A DNA stretch of 64,000 nucleotides from Marvinbryantia formatexigens (GTDB lineage: Bacteria; Bacillota; Clostridia; Oscillospirales; Ruminococcaceae). The DNA is taken from assembly GCA_021771035.1 (NCBI GenBank), contig JAETPU010000005.1:1-64000 (forward strand), in the 5' to 3' direction. This document shows, one piece after another, positions 55,162 through 63,920 of this stretch (the stretch's first letter is position 1; each line of letters opens with the position of its first letter). A program made the position numbers and the translations under genes. The notes under the pieces were generated by a model. That model had not been told where the DNA came from, searched no databases, and was given only the letters and a program-made list of their open reading frames with translations.

Positions 55162-56271
55162 ATGTCTAACAGACTTTTTCAGGGCGTCGTCCATCAGATG
55201 CGGGATTCTATTGATCGGGTTGTCGGCGTTGTCGACGATACTCCCACTGTCATCGCCTGCAGTGATTTGACCAAGATCGGCGAACGGTACGAGTACCTGC
55301 TGGTGGATTGGGGCGACGGGAACGATGTGTTTATCCATGACGGCTACACCTACAAGCCCTTCGGAACCCGGATTAAACCGGATTATGCGGTTTTTGTAGA
55401 GGGCACCGATGATATGGCCGCCAAGTTCTGCAGCATTTTGGCCATTTCTTTGACCAGCATCAAGCAGTATTACGACGAAAAATATGACCGGAACAACTTC
55501 ATTAAGAATTTGATTCTGGACAATATCCTGCCGGGGGATGTGTATGTCAAGGCCAGGGAGCTGCACTTCACAACGGATGTGAGTCGTGTGGTCTTTTTGG
55601 TGCGGCGTACCAATGCCGCCAACGATATTTCCGCCTTTGACGTGATTCAGAACCTGTTCCCGGATAAGCAGCGGGATTTTGTGTTCAACATCAGTGAAGA
55701 GGATATCGTGCTGGTAAAGGAAATCAAGAGCAACCTGGAAAACAAGGACACCGAAAAACGCCGCAGCGATTTGGAAAAATTGGCCCGGTCCATCGTGGAC
55801 ACCCTGGCCAGCGATTTCTATATTCACTCTGTAGTGGGAATCGGCACGGTTGTGGATAATGTCAAGGATTTGGCCCGGTCCTTCAAGGAGGCGCAGGTTG
55901 CCCTGGAGGTCGGCAAGGTGTTTGACACGGAGAAGTCCATCGTCAGCTATGAAAATCTGGGAATCGCCCGGCTGATTTACCAGCTGCCCACCACGCTGTG
56001 CGAGATGTTCCTCAAGGAAGTGTTCAAGAAGGGTTCCATCGAAAGCCTGGATCAGGAGACCCTGTTCACCATTCAGAAATTCTTCGAAAACAACCTGAAT
56101 GTCTCCGAGACCTCCCGTAAGCTGTTTGTCCACCGTAACACCCTGGTGTACCGTCTGGAAAAAATCAAGAAGCTCACCGGGCTGGATCTGCGGGAATTTG
56201 ATCACGCCATTGTGTTCAAGGTGGCGCTGATGGTGAAAAAGTATCTGACCTCCACACCTGTTAAATATTAA
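55162..56271 (+). CDS. CdaR/PucR family transcriptional regulator
   Basis: 369 residues. The C-terminal PucR-type helix-turn-helix reads FFENNLNVSETSRKLFVHRNTLVYRLEKIKKLTGLDLREFDHAIVFKVALM (about residues 310-360), the signature of sugar-diacid-type (CdaR) regulators. The middle contains a GGDEF-like non-catalytic region (SVVGIGTVVDNVKDLARSFKEAQVALEVGK). The N-terminal domain is unassigned. AGAAGGAGAT precedes the ATG and a good promoter lies upstream. It precedes the ftsEX cluster by 216 nt and could regulate it, though that is only inference from position. Confidence 0.9.
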   Translation: MSNRLFQGVVHQMRDSIDRVVGVVDDTPTVIACSDLTKIGERYEYLLVDWGDGNDVFIHDGYTYKPFGTRIKPDYAVFVEGTDDMAAKFCSILAISLTSIKQYYDEKYDRNNFIKNLILDNILPGDVYVKARELHFTTDVSRVVFLVRRTNAANDISAFDVIQNLFPDKQRDFVFNISEEDIVLVKEIKSNLENKDTEKRRSDLEKLARSIVDTLASDFYIHSVVGIGTVVDNVKDLARSFKEAQVALEVGKVFDTEKSIVSYENLGIARLIYQLPTTLCEMFLKEVFKKGSIESLDQETLFTIQKFFENNLNVSETSRKLFVHRNTLVYRLEKIKKLTGLDLREFDHAIVFKVALMVKKYLTSTPVKY

Positions 56272-56487
56272 TTGACGACTCATAGGAATGTACTTTTCGA
56301 CTGCAGGGGAATTGACAAAGTCTGACAAGATAGAGCTGCGGACGGCGTAAGGCCGAAAAGTAATGATTCAGTGGAAGACCGTCTGCTTTCTGTGCGGTGT
56401 TTTACCGATGCAAAGAAGGCGGGCGGTTGTTCTGTTTGCCGCAGAGCGTTTTAAACTGGGGAAAACACAGGAAAGGGTGGTGTCGCG

Positions 56488-57162
56488 ATGATCGAATTTA
56501 AAAACGTTTCCAAAACCTATCCCAATGGGACAAAAGCGCTGAAAGATGTAAATCTTAAAATAGATGACGGGGAATTTGTCTTTATAGTGGGCAGCTCCGG
56601 TGCCGGGAAAAGTACTCTGATCAAGATGCTCCTGAGGGAGGAGAGCGCTTCCTCCGGTGTGGTACTGGTCAATGGATTTAATCTGAATAAAATGAAACGC
56701 TGGCAGATTCCAAAGTTCCGGCGTTCTCTGGGCGTTGTGTTTCAGGATTTCCGCCTGATTCCCAATATGTCCGTCTATGATAACGTGGCCTTTGCCATGC
56801 GCGTCACCAATGCCTCCAGCAGGGAGATCCGGCGCAGGGTCCCCTATATTTTAGGCTTGGTGGGGCTTGAGGCAAAGGCCAAGATGATGCCCAACCAGCT
56901 CTCTGGAGGCGAGCAGCAGCGTGTGGCGCTGGCAAGGGCCCTGGTGAATAACCCCAGCCTGATTATTGCGGACGAGCCCACGGGAAATATTGACCCGGAG
57001 CTGTCGTTTCAGATTGTAGACCTGCTCAATGAAATCAACCGCTGCGGGACCACCGTTGTGATGGTCACCCACGAGCACGACCTGGTTCAGGAATTTGATC
57101 GAAGAGTCATCACCATTGAAGCTGGAATGGTCGTGGCGGATACGGATTGGAAGAGTTTATAG
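56488..57162 (+). CDS. ftsE: Cell division ATP-binding protein FtsE
   Basis: ABC ATPase that with FtsX controls peptidoglycan hydrolases during division or elongation. 224 residues: Walker [10 protein letters not shown] (residues 35-43), Q-loop [21 protein letters not shown] typical of FtsE, ABC signature [16 protein letters not shown], Walker [15 protein letters not shown] and the switch histidine in [21 protein letters not shown] precedes the ATG. ftsX does not overlap it as usual but starts 221 nt downstream, with a GC-rich non-coding gap between. Confidence 0.96.
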   Translation: MIEFKNVSKTYPNGTKALKDVNLKIDDGEFVFIVGSSGAGKSTLIKMLLREESASSGVVLVNGFNLNKMKRWQIPKFRRSLGVVFQDFRLIPNMSVYDNVAFAMRVTNASSREIRRRVPYILGLVGLEAKAKMMPNQLSGGEQQRVALARALVNNPSLIIADEPTGNIDPELSFQIVDLLNEINRCGTTVVMVTHEHDLVQEFDRRVITIEAGMVVADTDWKSL

Positions 57163-57383
57163 TTTGAATAAGCGGCTGTGCTCTGGCAGGTTCGGGCCCC
57201 AAAGCCCTCGTTTGCCGCCGGAAAAAGCCGGCGCGGCATTGGCTGGGCGCGGGTGCCGGCCCAACAGGGAATGCGCCGTTTCTTCAAACGGGAGCCCTGT
57301 CCGCGGAATCCCCATATGGGCGTTCCGGCGTATAGCCCGGCGGGCAGGAGTTCTCAGCCTCTGCGAAAGGATGGGTCATTGAG
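57163..57383. other. Gap between ftsE and ftsX
   Basis: 221 nt of GC-rich sequence with no recognisable gene, terminator or promoter. In most bacteria these two genes overlap or nearly touch. Confidence 0.5.
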
Positions 57384-58289
57384 ATGAAGGGAAATAATCT
57401 TGGATACTTAATTAAAGAGGGCGCCCGCAATGTGTGGGTCAACCGGCTGATGTCGCTGGCCTCTATCGGTGTTCTGGTGGCTTGCCTGCTGCTCATGGGC
57501 GGCGCAATGCTCATCAGCTACAATATCACGCAGGCGGTAGGGTATGTGGAGGATCAGAACTCCGTCGTGGTGTTTTTGGATGAGGGAGTTACCCAGGAGC
57601 AGATTGATTCCGTGGGAACAAAAATAAAAAATATGGACAACGTGCTGGAGGCCAAATTCGTCTCCAAGGATCAGGCGTTGGAAAATATGATGAAGGATAT
57701 GGATGAGTCCGCCGACTTGATGGAGGGCCTGCTGACGGAAAACCCCCTGCTGGATTCCTATGAAATCCGGGTGGACGATCTCTCTCAGCTGACGCAGACA
57801 ACCGATGCCATCGAAAAGCTGGGGAACATCTATAAAATTGTCTCCCCCACCGAGGCGGCCTCCACGCTCACCAGCGTCAAGCGGATTGTGAGCATTGCAG
57901 GCGGCGTAATCGTTTTGATTTTGTTTGCGGTGTCCATTATGATCATTGCCAACACCATCAAGATTACCGTGTTCAACCGCCGCAAGGAAGTCAGCATTAT
58001 GAAATATGTCGGGGCAACGGATTCCTTTATCCGGTTCCCCTTTGTGATTGAGGGAATCATCATCGGCGTGTTCTCCGCCCTTGTGGCCTATGGCATCCTT
58101 TGGCTGGGCTACCAGTATGCCCTGGAGCATTTCCTCTCCGGCGGCTCCAGCTGGCTTCAGGGAGTGGCGCAGAGCTTTATCCCGTTCCGCAGTATCGCGG
58201 GTGTGGTGGCCATTGGGTTCTTCGGCGCGGGAATTGGAATCGGCGCGGGCGGAAGCCTTATCTTTGTGCGCAAGTATTTGAAGGTGTAA
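57384..58289 (+). CDS. ftsX: Cell division protein FtsX
   Basis: Membrane partner of FtsE that transmits ATP-driven conformational change to extracellular wall hydrolases. 301 residues: N-terminal transmembrane helix (WVNRLMSLASIGVLVACLLLMGGAMLI, about 14-40), a large extracytoplasmic loop (about 42-165) with VVVFLDEGVTQEQIDSV and NPLLDSYEIRV, then three further membrane segments (about 170-195, 215-245, 265-295). The conserved cytoplasmic FNRRKEVSIMKYVGATDSFIRFPFVIEG motif lies in the second half. GAAAGGATGG precedes the ATG. The LytM hydrolase gene follows after 46 nt, its probable extracellular target. Confidence 0.95.
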   Translation: MKGNNLGYLIKEGARNVWVNRLMSLASIGVLVACLLLMGGAMLISYNITQAVGYVEDQNSVVVFLDEGVTQEQIDSVGTKIKNMDNVLEAKFVSKDQALENMMKDMDESADLMEGLLTENPLLDSYEIRVDDLSQLTQTTDAIEKLGNIYKIVSPTEAASTLTSVKRIVSIAGGVIVLILFAVSIMIIANTIKITVFNRRKEVSIMKYVGATDSFIRFPFVIEGIIIGVFSALVAYGILWLGYQYALEHFLSGGSSWLQGVAQSFIPFRSIAGVVAIGFFGAGIGIGAGGSLIFVRKYLKV

Positions 58290-58335
58290 GAAACCCGCTG
58301 TCAGGCGGCATTCCTCAAAAGGAAGGAGCATCGGT

Positions 58336-59517
58336 ATGAAAGGACATCACAAACTGCCCCGGGGCGGCAGAATCTGCGCAATGTGCTGCGCTGTGGCTAT
58401 GCTGCTCACCATGAATCTGAGCACCGGCCATGTGACGGCAGCAACAGTGGGCGATTTAAAGGATAAGTATAATAGTTTGGAACAGCAGCAGGAGCAAATC
58501 CAGCAGCAGCTGGACGATGCCAAGGATGAAAAGGAGCGCCAGCTGGCCCTCAAGCAGCAGCTGGACGCCCAGATCTCCCTCACCCGGGAGCAGATCGATA
58601 CCCTGGATCAGCGCCTGGATCTGCTCAATTCCCAAATCCAGGAGAAGGAGACAGAGATCCAGGAGAAGGAAGCGGAAATTCAGGACAATATGGGGCTGTT
58701 TGAACAGCGCCTGCGTTCTATGCAGGTGAACAATACGTCCACGCAGCTGGGGCTGCTCTTCGGCAGTGACAGCTTTGCGGACTTTCTCTCCCGCGCGGAG
58801 AGCTTAAACCGCATCACCCAGCATGACCGGGAATTGGTGGACAAGCTGGTGGCGGATCGCCAGAGCATCCTGGACGCCAAGGCCTCCATTGAGGAGAGCC
58901 GGCAGGAGGTGCAGGAGAACCGCAGCCAGGCCCAGCAAAAGCAGGAGCAGCTGGACGCGCAGCTGGCTGAGGCGCAGCAGCAGATCCAGAGTATCGATCA
59001 GCTGGAAAAGGACTATCAGGAGCACCAGGCGCAGATCGAGTCCGATATGAAGGACGTCCAGAGCGAAATTGACCGGATCTATGCCCAGAACCAGTCCAGC
59101 GGCAGCTATGTGGGCGGCGAGTTCACCTGGCCGGTGCCGGGGTATTCCAGCATCACCAGCTATTATGGCTTGCGCTTCAACAACACCGATTTCCACACGG
59201 GTATCGATATCTCCGGCGGCGGCATCTATGGAAAAAATATTGTGGCGGCCAACTCCGGAACGGTCATCAAGGCCAACACCACCTATACGCCGGGCGTAGG
59301 GTATGGAATTTATCTGATGATTGACCACGGCGGCGGAATGTCCACTCTGTACGGGCACACCAGCCAGCTCTATGTCAAGCAGGGCGACCATGTGGAAAAA
59401 GGGCAGGTGATTGCCGCTGTGGGCTCCACCGGATGGTCCACCGGCCCGCACCTTCATTTTGAAATCCGGCAGAACGGGAAACACACCAACCCCCTGAACT
59501 GGTATCAGAAGCAGTAA
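58336..59517 (+). CDS. Murein hydrolase (EnvC/LytM-like) with coiled coil and active M23 domain
   Basis: 393 residues. Signal peptide (about 1-36, ending VTAATVG), a Gln/Glu-rich coiled coil (about 38-245) and a C-terminal M23 peptidase domain with the zinc and catalytic motifs HTGIDISGGG (HxxxD), YGHTSQLYV and GPHLHFEIR (HxH). The motifs are complete, so unlike E. coli EnvC this protein should itself cut peptidoglycan. The coiled coil is expected to contact FtsX, as in CwlO/PcsB-type systems. AAAAGGAAGGAG precedes the ATG, 46 nt after ftsX; a Ctp protease gene follows. Confidence 0.93.
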   Translation: MKGHHKLPRGGRICAMCCAVAMLLTMNLSTGHVTAATVGDLKDKYNSLEQQQEQIQQQLDDAKDEKERQLALKQQLDAQISLTREQIDTLDQRLDLLNSQIQEKETEIQEKEAEIQDNMGLFEQRLRSMQVNNTSTQLGLLFGSDSFADFLSRAESLNRITQHDRELVDKLVADRQSILDAKASIEESRQEVQENRSQAQQKQEQLDAQLAEAQQQIQSIDQLEKDYQEHQAQIESDMKDVQSEIDRIYAQNQSSGSYVGGEFTWPVPGYSSITSYYGLRFNNTDFHTGIDISGGGIYGKNIVAANSGTVIKANTTYTPGVGYGIYLMIDHGGGMSTLYGHTSQLYVKQGDHVEKGQVIAAVGSTGWSTGPHLHFEIRQNGKHTNPLNWYQKQ

Positions 59518-59635
59518 CGGGAGTCTGTGCGGCGTTTTTGCAGCAGGCGGGTTCACAGCCTGATTTTCGGCACAAAAGTGCCGGCAGCCCCTATGAGCGG
59601 GCATGACAAAACTCGAAAAAGGAGGCGTGGCTGCT

Positions 59636-59676
59636 TTGTCCCCCCTTGGGAGGCAACAGCCATGATCATACCATGA
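59636..59676 (+). other. Overlapping mini-ORF cascade ahead of ctpA
   Basis: A 9-codon frame from TTG 59636 (10 nt after AAAGGAGG) ends in TGA at 59663-59665, overlapping ATG 59662. That ATG has an ideal GGGAGG (59648-59653) 8 nt upstream but opens only a 4-codon frame ending in TGA at 59674-59676, which overlaps the ctpA ATG at 59673. Confidence 0.55.
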
Positions 59677-60986
59677 ATAAAAAAATTTCCCTTGGCGCGG
59701 CGCTGACGGTGATGGCCATTGTAGCTACGGTTACCTTCGCCATTACCATGGTGTTCGCCATGAATACCTTTAACAATAAGGTGTACAACATCAAGGAACG
59801 GGAGGAAATGTACACCAAGGTCTCCGAAATTGACCGGATTGTCCGCCAGAATTACTATGGGGACATTGACGAAACCGAGCTCTCCGACAGCCTGGCATCC
59901 GGCTATATGCAGGGGATCGGGGATAAATACGGTATCTACATCTCCGCGGAGGATTACTCCAAGATGAGCGATTCCTATGATGGAACTACAGTGGGAATCG
60001 GCGTGGAGGTCATTTCGGATTCCACCGGGTTTATGAAGGTCGTCGAGGTATATGCGGATTCCCCCGCCAGCAATGCCGGGATGCGCAAGGACGACTATAT
60101 TGTCAAGGTAAACGATATCAGCCTGAATCCCAATACCTATGCCTCTGCGGTTGAGGCGCTCTCCGGAGAGGCCGGGACCAAGGTGAATGTGGTGGTGCGC
60201 CGGGGAACCGGGGACATGACCTTTGAGCTCACCCGGCGTGCGATGGAGATCCCCACGGTCTCCAGCCGGATTGCAGAGGATAACATCGGCATCATCCGTA
60301 TCAAGAAATTCGATGAAGCCACACCCACCCAGTTTAATGCCGCATTGGATTCCCTGCTGAGCCAGAATGTGCAGGCGCTTATCTTTGATGTGCGGGGCAA
60401 CCCGGGCGGGACGATTACCTCGGTTTCCAAGATTTTGGATCGCCTGCTGCCCCAGGGGGATATTGTCTCAGCCACCTATAAGGACGGAACCACAGAGGTG
60501 CTGGCAACCTCGGATGCCGAGGAAGTCAACCTGCCCATGTTTGTTCTGACCAATGAAAAATCCGCCAGCGCGGCGGAATTGTTCGCACAGGCACTCAAGG
60601 ATTACGGCAAGGGCAAATCGGTGGGAACCACCACCTATGGCAAGGGCCTGATGCAGAAGATTTTCCAGCTGAAGGACGGCTCTGCCCTGGATGTGACAGT
60701 CGCCAAGTATAACCCGCCCAAGAGCGAGAACTTTGACGGCGTGGGAGTAAAGCCGGACTATGAGGTAAAGCTGAGCCCCAATCAGGAAAAGAACTTCTAT
60801 GACCTCACCGACGCCACGGATCCGCAGATTCTCAAAGCCCTGGAACTCAGCCAGGCGGCTATCCGCGCCGATGGGCAGCAGCCGAGTGGGGATAGTACCC
60901 CGGCGTCCTCTTCTGAGGAATCCTCAGAGAGCTCCTCGGAGTCCTCCGAGGCCTCTCAGGAGGAGTCCGAATCAGAGGCGGCGTAG
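59673..60986 (+). CDS. ctpA: C-terminal processing peptidase (S41 family)
   Basis: Secreted or membrane-anchored Ser/Lys protease. 437 residues: a signal anchor (LGAALTVMAIVATVTFAITMVFAM, about 6-29), a CtpA N-terminal region (ETELSDSLASGYMQGIGDKYGIYIS), a PDZ domain (GTTVGIGVEVI...VVEVYADSPASNAGMRKDDYIVKVND), and the protease core with LIFDVRGNPGG, catalytic serine in NEKSASAAELFAQAL and lysine in TTYGKGLMQ. A Ser/Glu-rich tail of about 30 residues (about 408-437) closes it. The start is unusual: the best ribosome site serves a 4-codon frame that stops exactly on this ATG. It follows the LytM gene, the typical order of these wall genes. Confidence 0.93.
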   Translation: MNKKISLGAALTVMAIVATVTFAITMVFAMNTFNNKVYNIKEREEMYTKVSEIDRIVRQNYYGDIDETELSDSLASGYMQGIGDKYGIYISAEDYSKMSDSYDGTTVGIGVEVISDSTGFMKVVEVYADSPASNAGMRKDDYIVKVNDISLNPNTYASAVEALSGEAGTKVNVVVRRGTGDMTFELTRRAMEIPTVSSRIAEDNIGIIRIKKFDEATPTQFNAALDSLLSQNVQALIFDVRGNPGGTITSVSKILDRLLPQGDIVSATYKDGTTEVLATSDAEEVNLPMFVLTNEKSASAAELFAQALKDYGKGKSVGTTTYGKGLMQKIFQLKDGSALDVTVAKYNPPKSENFDGVGVKPDYEVKLSPNQEKNFYDLTDATDPQILKALELSQAAIRADGQQPSGDSTPASSSEESSESSSESSEASQEESESEAA

Positions 60987-61136
60987 GAGGGGACTGCTCC
61001 GTTTTCAGTCGGAATCTGGCTTTTTGGCCGCTGCCTGTGGGGCTGGAACCCAGCGGGCGGCGGCCTTTGCTGTGATACCGGCCCTGTCTTAGGGCAGAAG
61101 AAATTACCGGGACATTGGATGCACCGTCTGCGTTTT
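60987..61136. other. Downstream region of ctpA
   Basis: 150 nt without a gene or a clear terminator. Confidence 0.35.
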
Positions 61137-61310
61137 TGTGATACAATAATCGCAAAGCGATGATACAATGTTCACGCAAGGCGTGAACCTGCCAGCATCT
61201 TCGATAATGCAATCATCAAAGATGATTGGGGAGGCTCCTTGCCAGCCAAACAGCGGCCGGCATTCAGTCTGCGCTCAGCCGAAAAATCTCCCGGCAAGTT
61301 CTGGCCTTGT
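61137..61310 (+). repeat. Hairpin-repeat copy with doubled head
   Basis: Two heads in series: TGATACAAT with ATCGC-AAA-GCGAT (61150-61162), then TGATACAAT with GTTCACGC-AAG-GCGTGAAC (about 61170-61188). A CAATCATC-AAA-GATGATTG hairpin (61209-61227), a diverged core and a TGCCAGCC...GGCCGGCA stem follow. From 61311 to 61667 nothing further is recognised. Confidence 0.75.
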
Positions 61311-61667
61311 GACGCATAGGCCAGCACGGTCAAACTGAAAGAACACCGAGCGGCTGTTTATTGAGGCGCCGCGGCTTAAACTGGAGAACTATCCAATGCG
61401 GGCAGAGATGGTAATCCCATGGCAGGGCTATGAGCGCGGGTTAAGCTGCGCATGGCTGTAAGAACTTACAGAACATGATTGCCGTCGCAGTAAGCCGCGG
61501 AACACAGATTGATTTCGCCCATGGGAGGCTGGATCAGGAGAGCGCGGCCCCATCACCCAGGACGCCGGGCAGCCCCGCTGCCGTTGCTTTGGCCGCTCCG
61601 GGGTATGGGCAAGGGGTCTCTCCCTGACCGGCCGGCACATCGCTGACGACAGAAAGGGGAATTCAGG

Positions 61668-62969
61668 ATGGAGCAACCGGCAAAATCCCTCAGTGCCAAT
61701 CAGGCATGGGAACAGCTTTTGGAGCGGTATTCCATCGCAAAAGAGGTGAAGCTCAGGGGATGCTATCACATCAAGGCCAGCCAAATTAAGGAGTACCGGG
61801 AGCCCAGGCTCATGGCAAAGTGGGACACAAGCGAATCCCTGCCGAAGGCTCTCAAAGACGCGGGGCTCAATATCCTTGCGGATTCCCGCAGTTCCTACGT
61901 CATCGGGGATTTTCTGCTATATGAAAAGTTCCCGCAGGCGGATCCCGGTGCGCCGGTGAAGCAGGTGAGAATGCCGCGGTACCAATCCATCGACGGCGGC
62001 ACCATCAGTTCGGAGGCGGGCGCCATCAATGTGCTGGTGCTCTCCGGGATCCTGGACGACTTTTTGCAGGAGGGCGCCAATACCGCCACCTTTAATGGCA
62101 GGATGGGTACCGGGGCCTTTGAATTCCAGGTCAATACTTCTTCGGGAATTCCCCGGAGAATCCAGGTGAACAATGCCCAGTGCGAGATTGACGGCGGATT
62201 TGAAAATGAGCATTCCGTGGTGATATTGGAAGCCAAAAATGTGCTCCATGAGGATTTTCATGTGCGTCAGCTGTACTACCCCTACCGCCTTTGGCAGTCC
62301 CGGGTGAAAAAGCCTGTAAGGCTGGTGTTTTCTGTATATTCCAATCAGATTTTCCGGCTCTTTGAGTACCGCTTTCGCTCCCTTGAGGACTATTCCTCCA
62401 TTCAGTTGGTACAGGCAAAGAGGTATTCTCTTCAGGACACCAGAATTACAGTTGAAGAGCTTCGGCGTGTCCGGGCCCGCACCCCAATTGGGACAGATGA
62501 CAATATGTGCTTCACCCGGGTGCCCTTTGTCCAGGCAAACTCCATGGAACGGGTCGTCTCCCTGTTGGAAAACCTGGCCCAGACGCCCATGACGCCGCTT
62601 GAGATTGCACGGCTGATGGAGTTTGATCCCCGGCAGTCAGACTATTACTATAACGCCGGGCGGTATCTGGGACTCTTTCAAAAAAGCCGTGAAGATAAAC
62701 AGGTACAGGTATCGCTCACCGCGCTGGGACGCCGGATTTTTGAACTTCCCTATCAGGAGCGCCAGCTGGAATTGGTGGGGCTGATACTGCGTCACCAGAT
62801 TTTCGCCCATTTCTTCGACCGCACGCTTCAGCTGCGGGCTCTGCCGCCGGCAGAGGAGATCATGGGGGAGATGCGCCGCCTGCAGGTGTGCAGGGAAGGA
62901 CAGATCCCCCGCAGGGCGGGCTCGGTGCTGGGATGGCTCAGATGGATCTTTGGCCTCACTCAGGAGTAG
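61668..62969 (+). CDS. Orphan type II restriction-endonuclease-like protein
   Basis: 433 residues. The N-terminal block (KEVKLRGCYHIKASQIKEYREPRLMAKWD, LNILADSRSSYVIGDFLLYEKFP) matches, from memory, a family annotated as type II restriction enzymes or DUF6996/DUF6997. A PD-(D/E)XK nuclease motif is visible: Asp175 in CEIDGGFE and Glu188-x-Lys190 in VVILEAKN, followed by HEDFHVRQLYYPYRLW. The C-terminal part (about 300-400) looks like winged-helix segments (TPMTPLEIARLMEF, VSLTALGRRIFEL). No methyltransferase gene lies within the window on either side. It could be a solitary nuclease, a defence effector or a remnant of a lost system. GAAAGGGGAATTCAGG precedes the ATG. Confidence 0.72.
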   Translation: MEQPAKSLSANQAWEQLLERYSIAKEVKLRGCYHIKASQIKEYREPRLMAKWDTSESLPKALKDAGLNILADSRSSYVIGDFLLYEKFPQADPGAPVKQVRMPRYQSIDGGTISSEAGAINVLVLSGILDDFLQEGANTATFNGRMGTGAFEFQVNTSSGIPRRIQVNNAQCEIDGGFENEHSVVILEAKNVLHEDFHVRQLYYPYRLWQSRVKKPVRLVFSVYSNQIFRLFEYRFRSLEDYSSIQLVQAKRYSLQDTRITVEELRRVRARTPIGTDDNMCFTRVPFVQANSMERVVSLLENLAQTPMTPLEIARLMEFDPRQSDYYYNAGRYLGLFQKSREDKQVQVSLTALGRRIFELPYQERQLELVGLILRHQIFAHFFDRTLQLRALPPAEEIMGEMRRLQVCREGQIPRRAGSVLGWLRWIFGLTQE

Positions 62970-63010
62970 GGGCACCGGTTTTTGCAGGTTTATAGATGAT
63001 ATGGCGCAGC

Positions 63011-63047
63011 AACCCCCCTGTGTCCCGGATGCGGACACAGGGGGGTT
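63011..63047. terminator. Strong hairpin between convergent genes
   Basis: AACCCCCCTGTGTCC / GGACACAGGGGGGTT, a perfect 15-bp stem with a 7-nt loop. It lacks a T tract on either strand but lies between two convergent genes, where a shared terminator is expected. Confidence 0.6.
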
Positions 63048-63119
63048 GCAAACTACTAGTTTACGAGTAGTTATGATGATTGCGGTTTTCCTAAAAGATG
63101 GGGAACTCACCGCCGGGGC

Positions 63120-63902
63120 CTACAATCCGGCCTGGGCGCACAGCTGCTTTAGATATTCCAGGCACACGGCGGCCTCCTCTGAAAGGGACTCCACCTTCCC
63201 CTCAAAGGAGATGCGGGCGCCGTATCCCATCTCGGCCAGTGCGGCAAAGAAGGGGGCATAGTCGTAGCCGTCCCCGGGGGCGGGGGAGGTCCTGCTCTGG
63301 GGCCGCGCGATATGCACATGGATGAGCGTATCGCCCAGGGCCTGCATATCAGCCGGGGTTTCCCCCACCGCCGCCATGTGGAAGAGGTCCGCCAGCATCC
63401 GGATTCTCGGGGAATGGGCCGATTCCATCAGCTCCCGGGCCTCTGCCAGGGAGTTGATGCAGTTGCATTCCTCATGCCGCAGGGCCTCGATGGGGAACAG
63501 AAGGTCATACTCCTGGGCCTTCTTGGCCAGAAGATCGACAAAATCCCGGAGCTGCTCCATGGCGCGGCTGTGGGAAAACCCCTCGGGGATGCGTTTGGCG
63601 CCTCCGCTGCCAAACACGACCAGTTGGGCTCCCAGCTGCTTGGCCCTGGGCAGGACCCCGTCCAGATAGTCCTCTGCGGCCTTGCGGCTGTAGGTGTCTC
63701 CCACTACCTTCAGCTGAGGCGGCAGCAGGATATTGAGCACCTCTGCCCGCAGAGGGGTTGCCAAAAGAGCCTGTTTTTGCCGGGAAAACTCCTCCTCATC
63801 CAAAGCCGCTAACCCGCTCAAGCCGGTTTCAATGTAGTCGTAGCCCAGTTCAGCCAGCACCGGCGCGTCTTTGAGTTCGGCGTTATATCCAAATCGAATC
63901 AT
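63120..63902 (-). CDS. Sugar phosphate isomerase/epimerase (TIM barrel, AP endonuclease 2 family)
   Basis: 260 residues of the xylose-isomerase-like TIM barrel superfamily. Visible: IRFGYNAELKDAPVLAELGYDYIETGLSGL at the N-terminus, AEVLNILLPPQLKVVGD, AQLVVFGSGGAKRIPEGF, LLFPIEALRHEECNCINSLAEA with a metal-binding Glu, MLADLFHM with Asp and His, LIHVHIARPQSRTSPAPGDGYDYAPFFAAL, and the final ISFEGKVESL glutamate. Metal ligands appear intact. The sugar is unknown. GGAGGAAGG precedes the minus-strand ATG at 63902. It lies 18 nt after an oxidoreductase gene, so the two probably act on one carbohydrate or inositol pathway. Confidence 0.88.
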   Translation of the reverse strand: MIRFGYNAELKDAPVLAELGYDYIETGLSGLAALDEEEFSRQKQALLATPLRAEVLNILLPPQLKVVGDTYSRKAAEDYLDGVLPRAKQLGAQLVVFGSGGAKRIPEGFSHSRAMEQLRDFVDLLAKKAQEYDLLFPIEALRHEECNCINSLAEARELMESAHSPRIRMLADLFHMAAVGETPADMQALGDTLIHVHIARPQSRTSPAPGDGYDYAPFFAALAEMGYGARISFEGKVESLSEEAAVCLEYLKQLCAQAGL

Positions 63903-63920
63903 AGGGCCTTCCTCCTCAGA

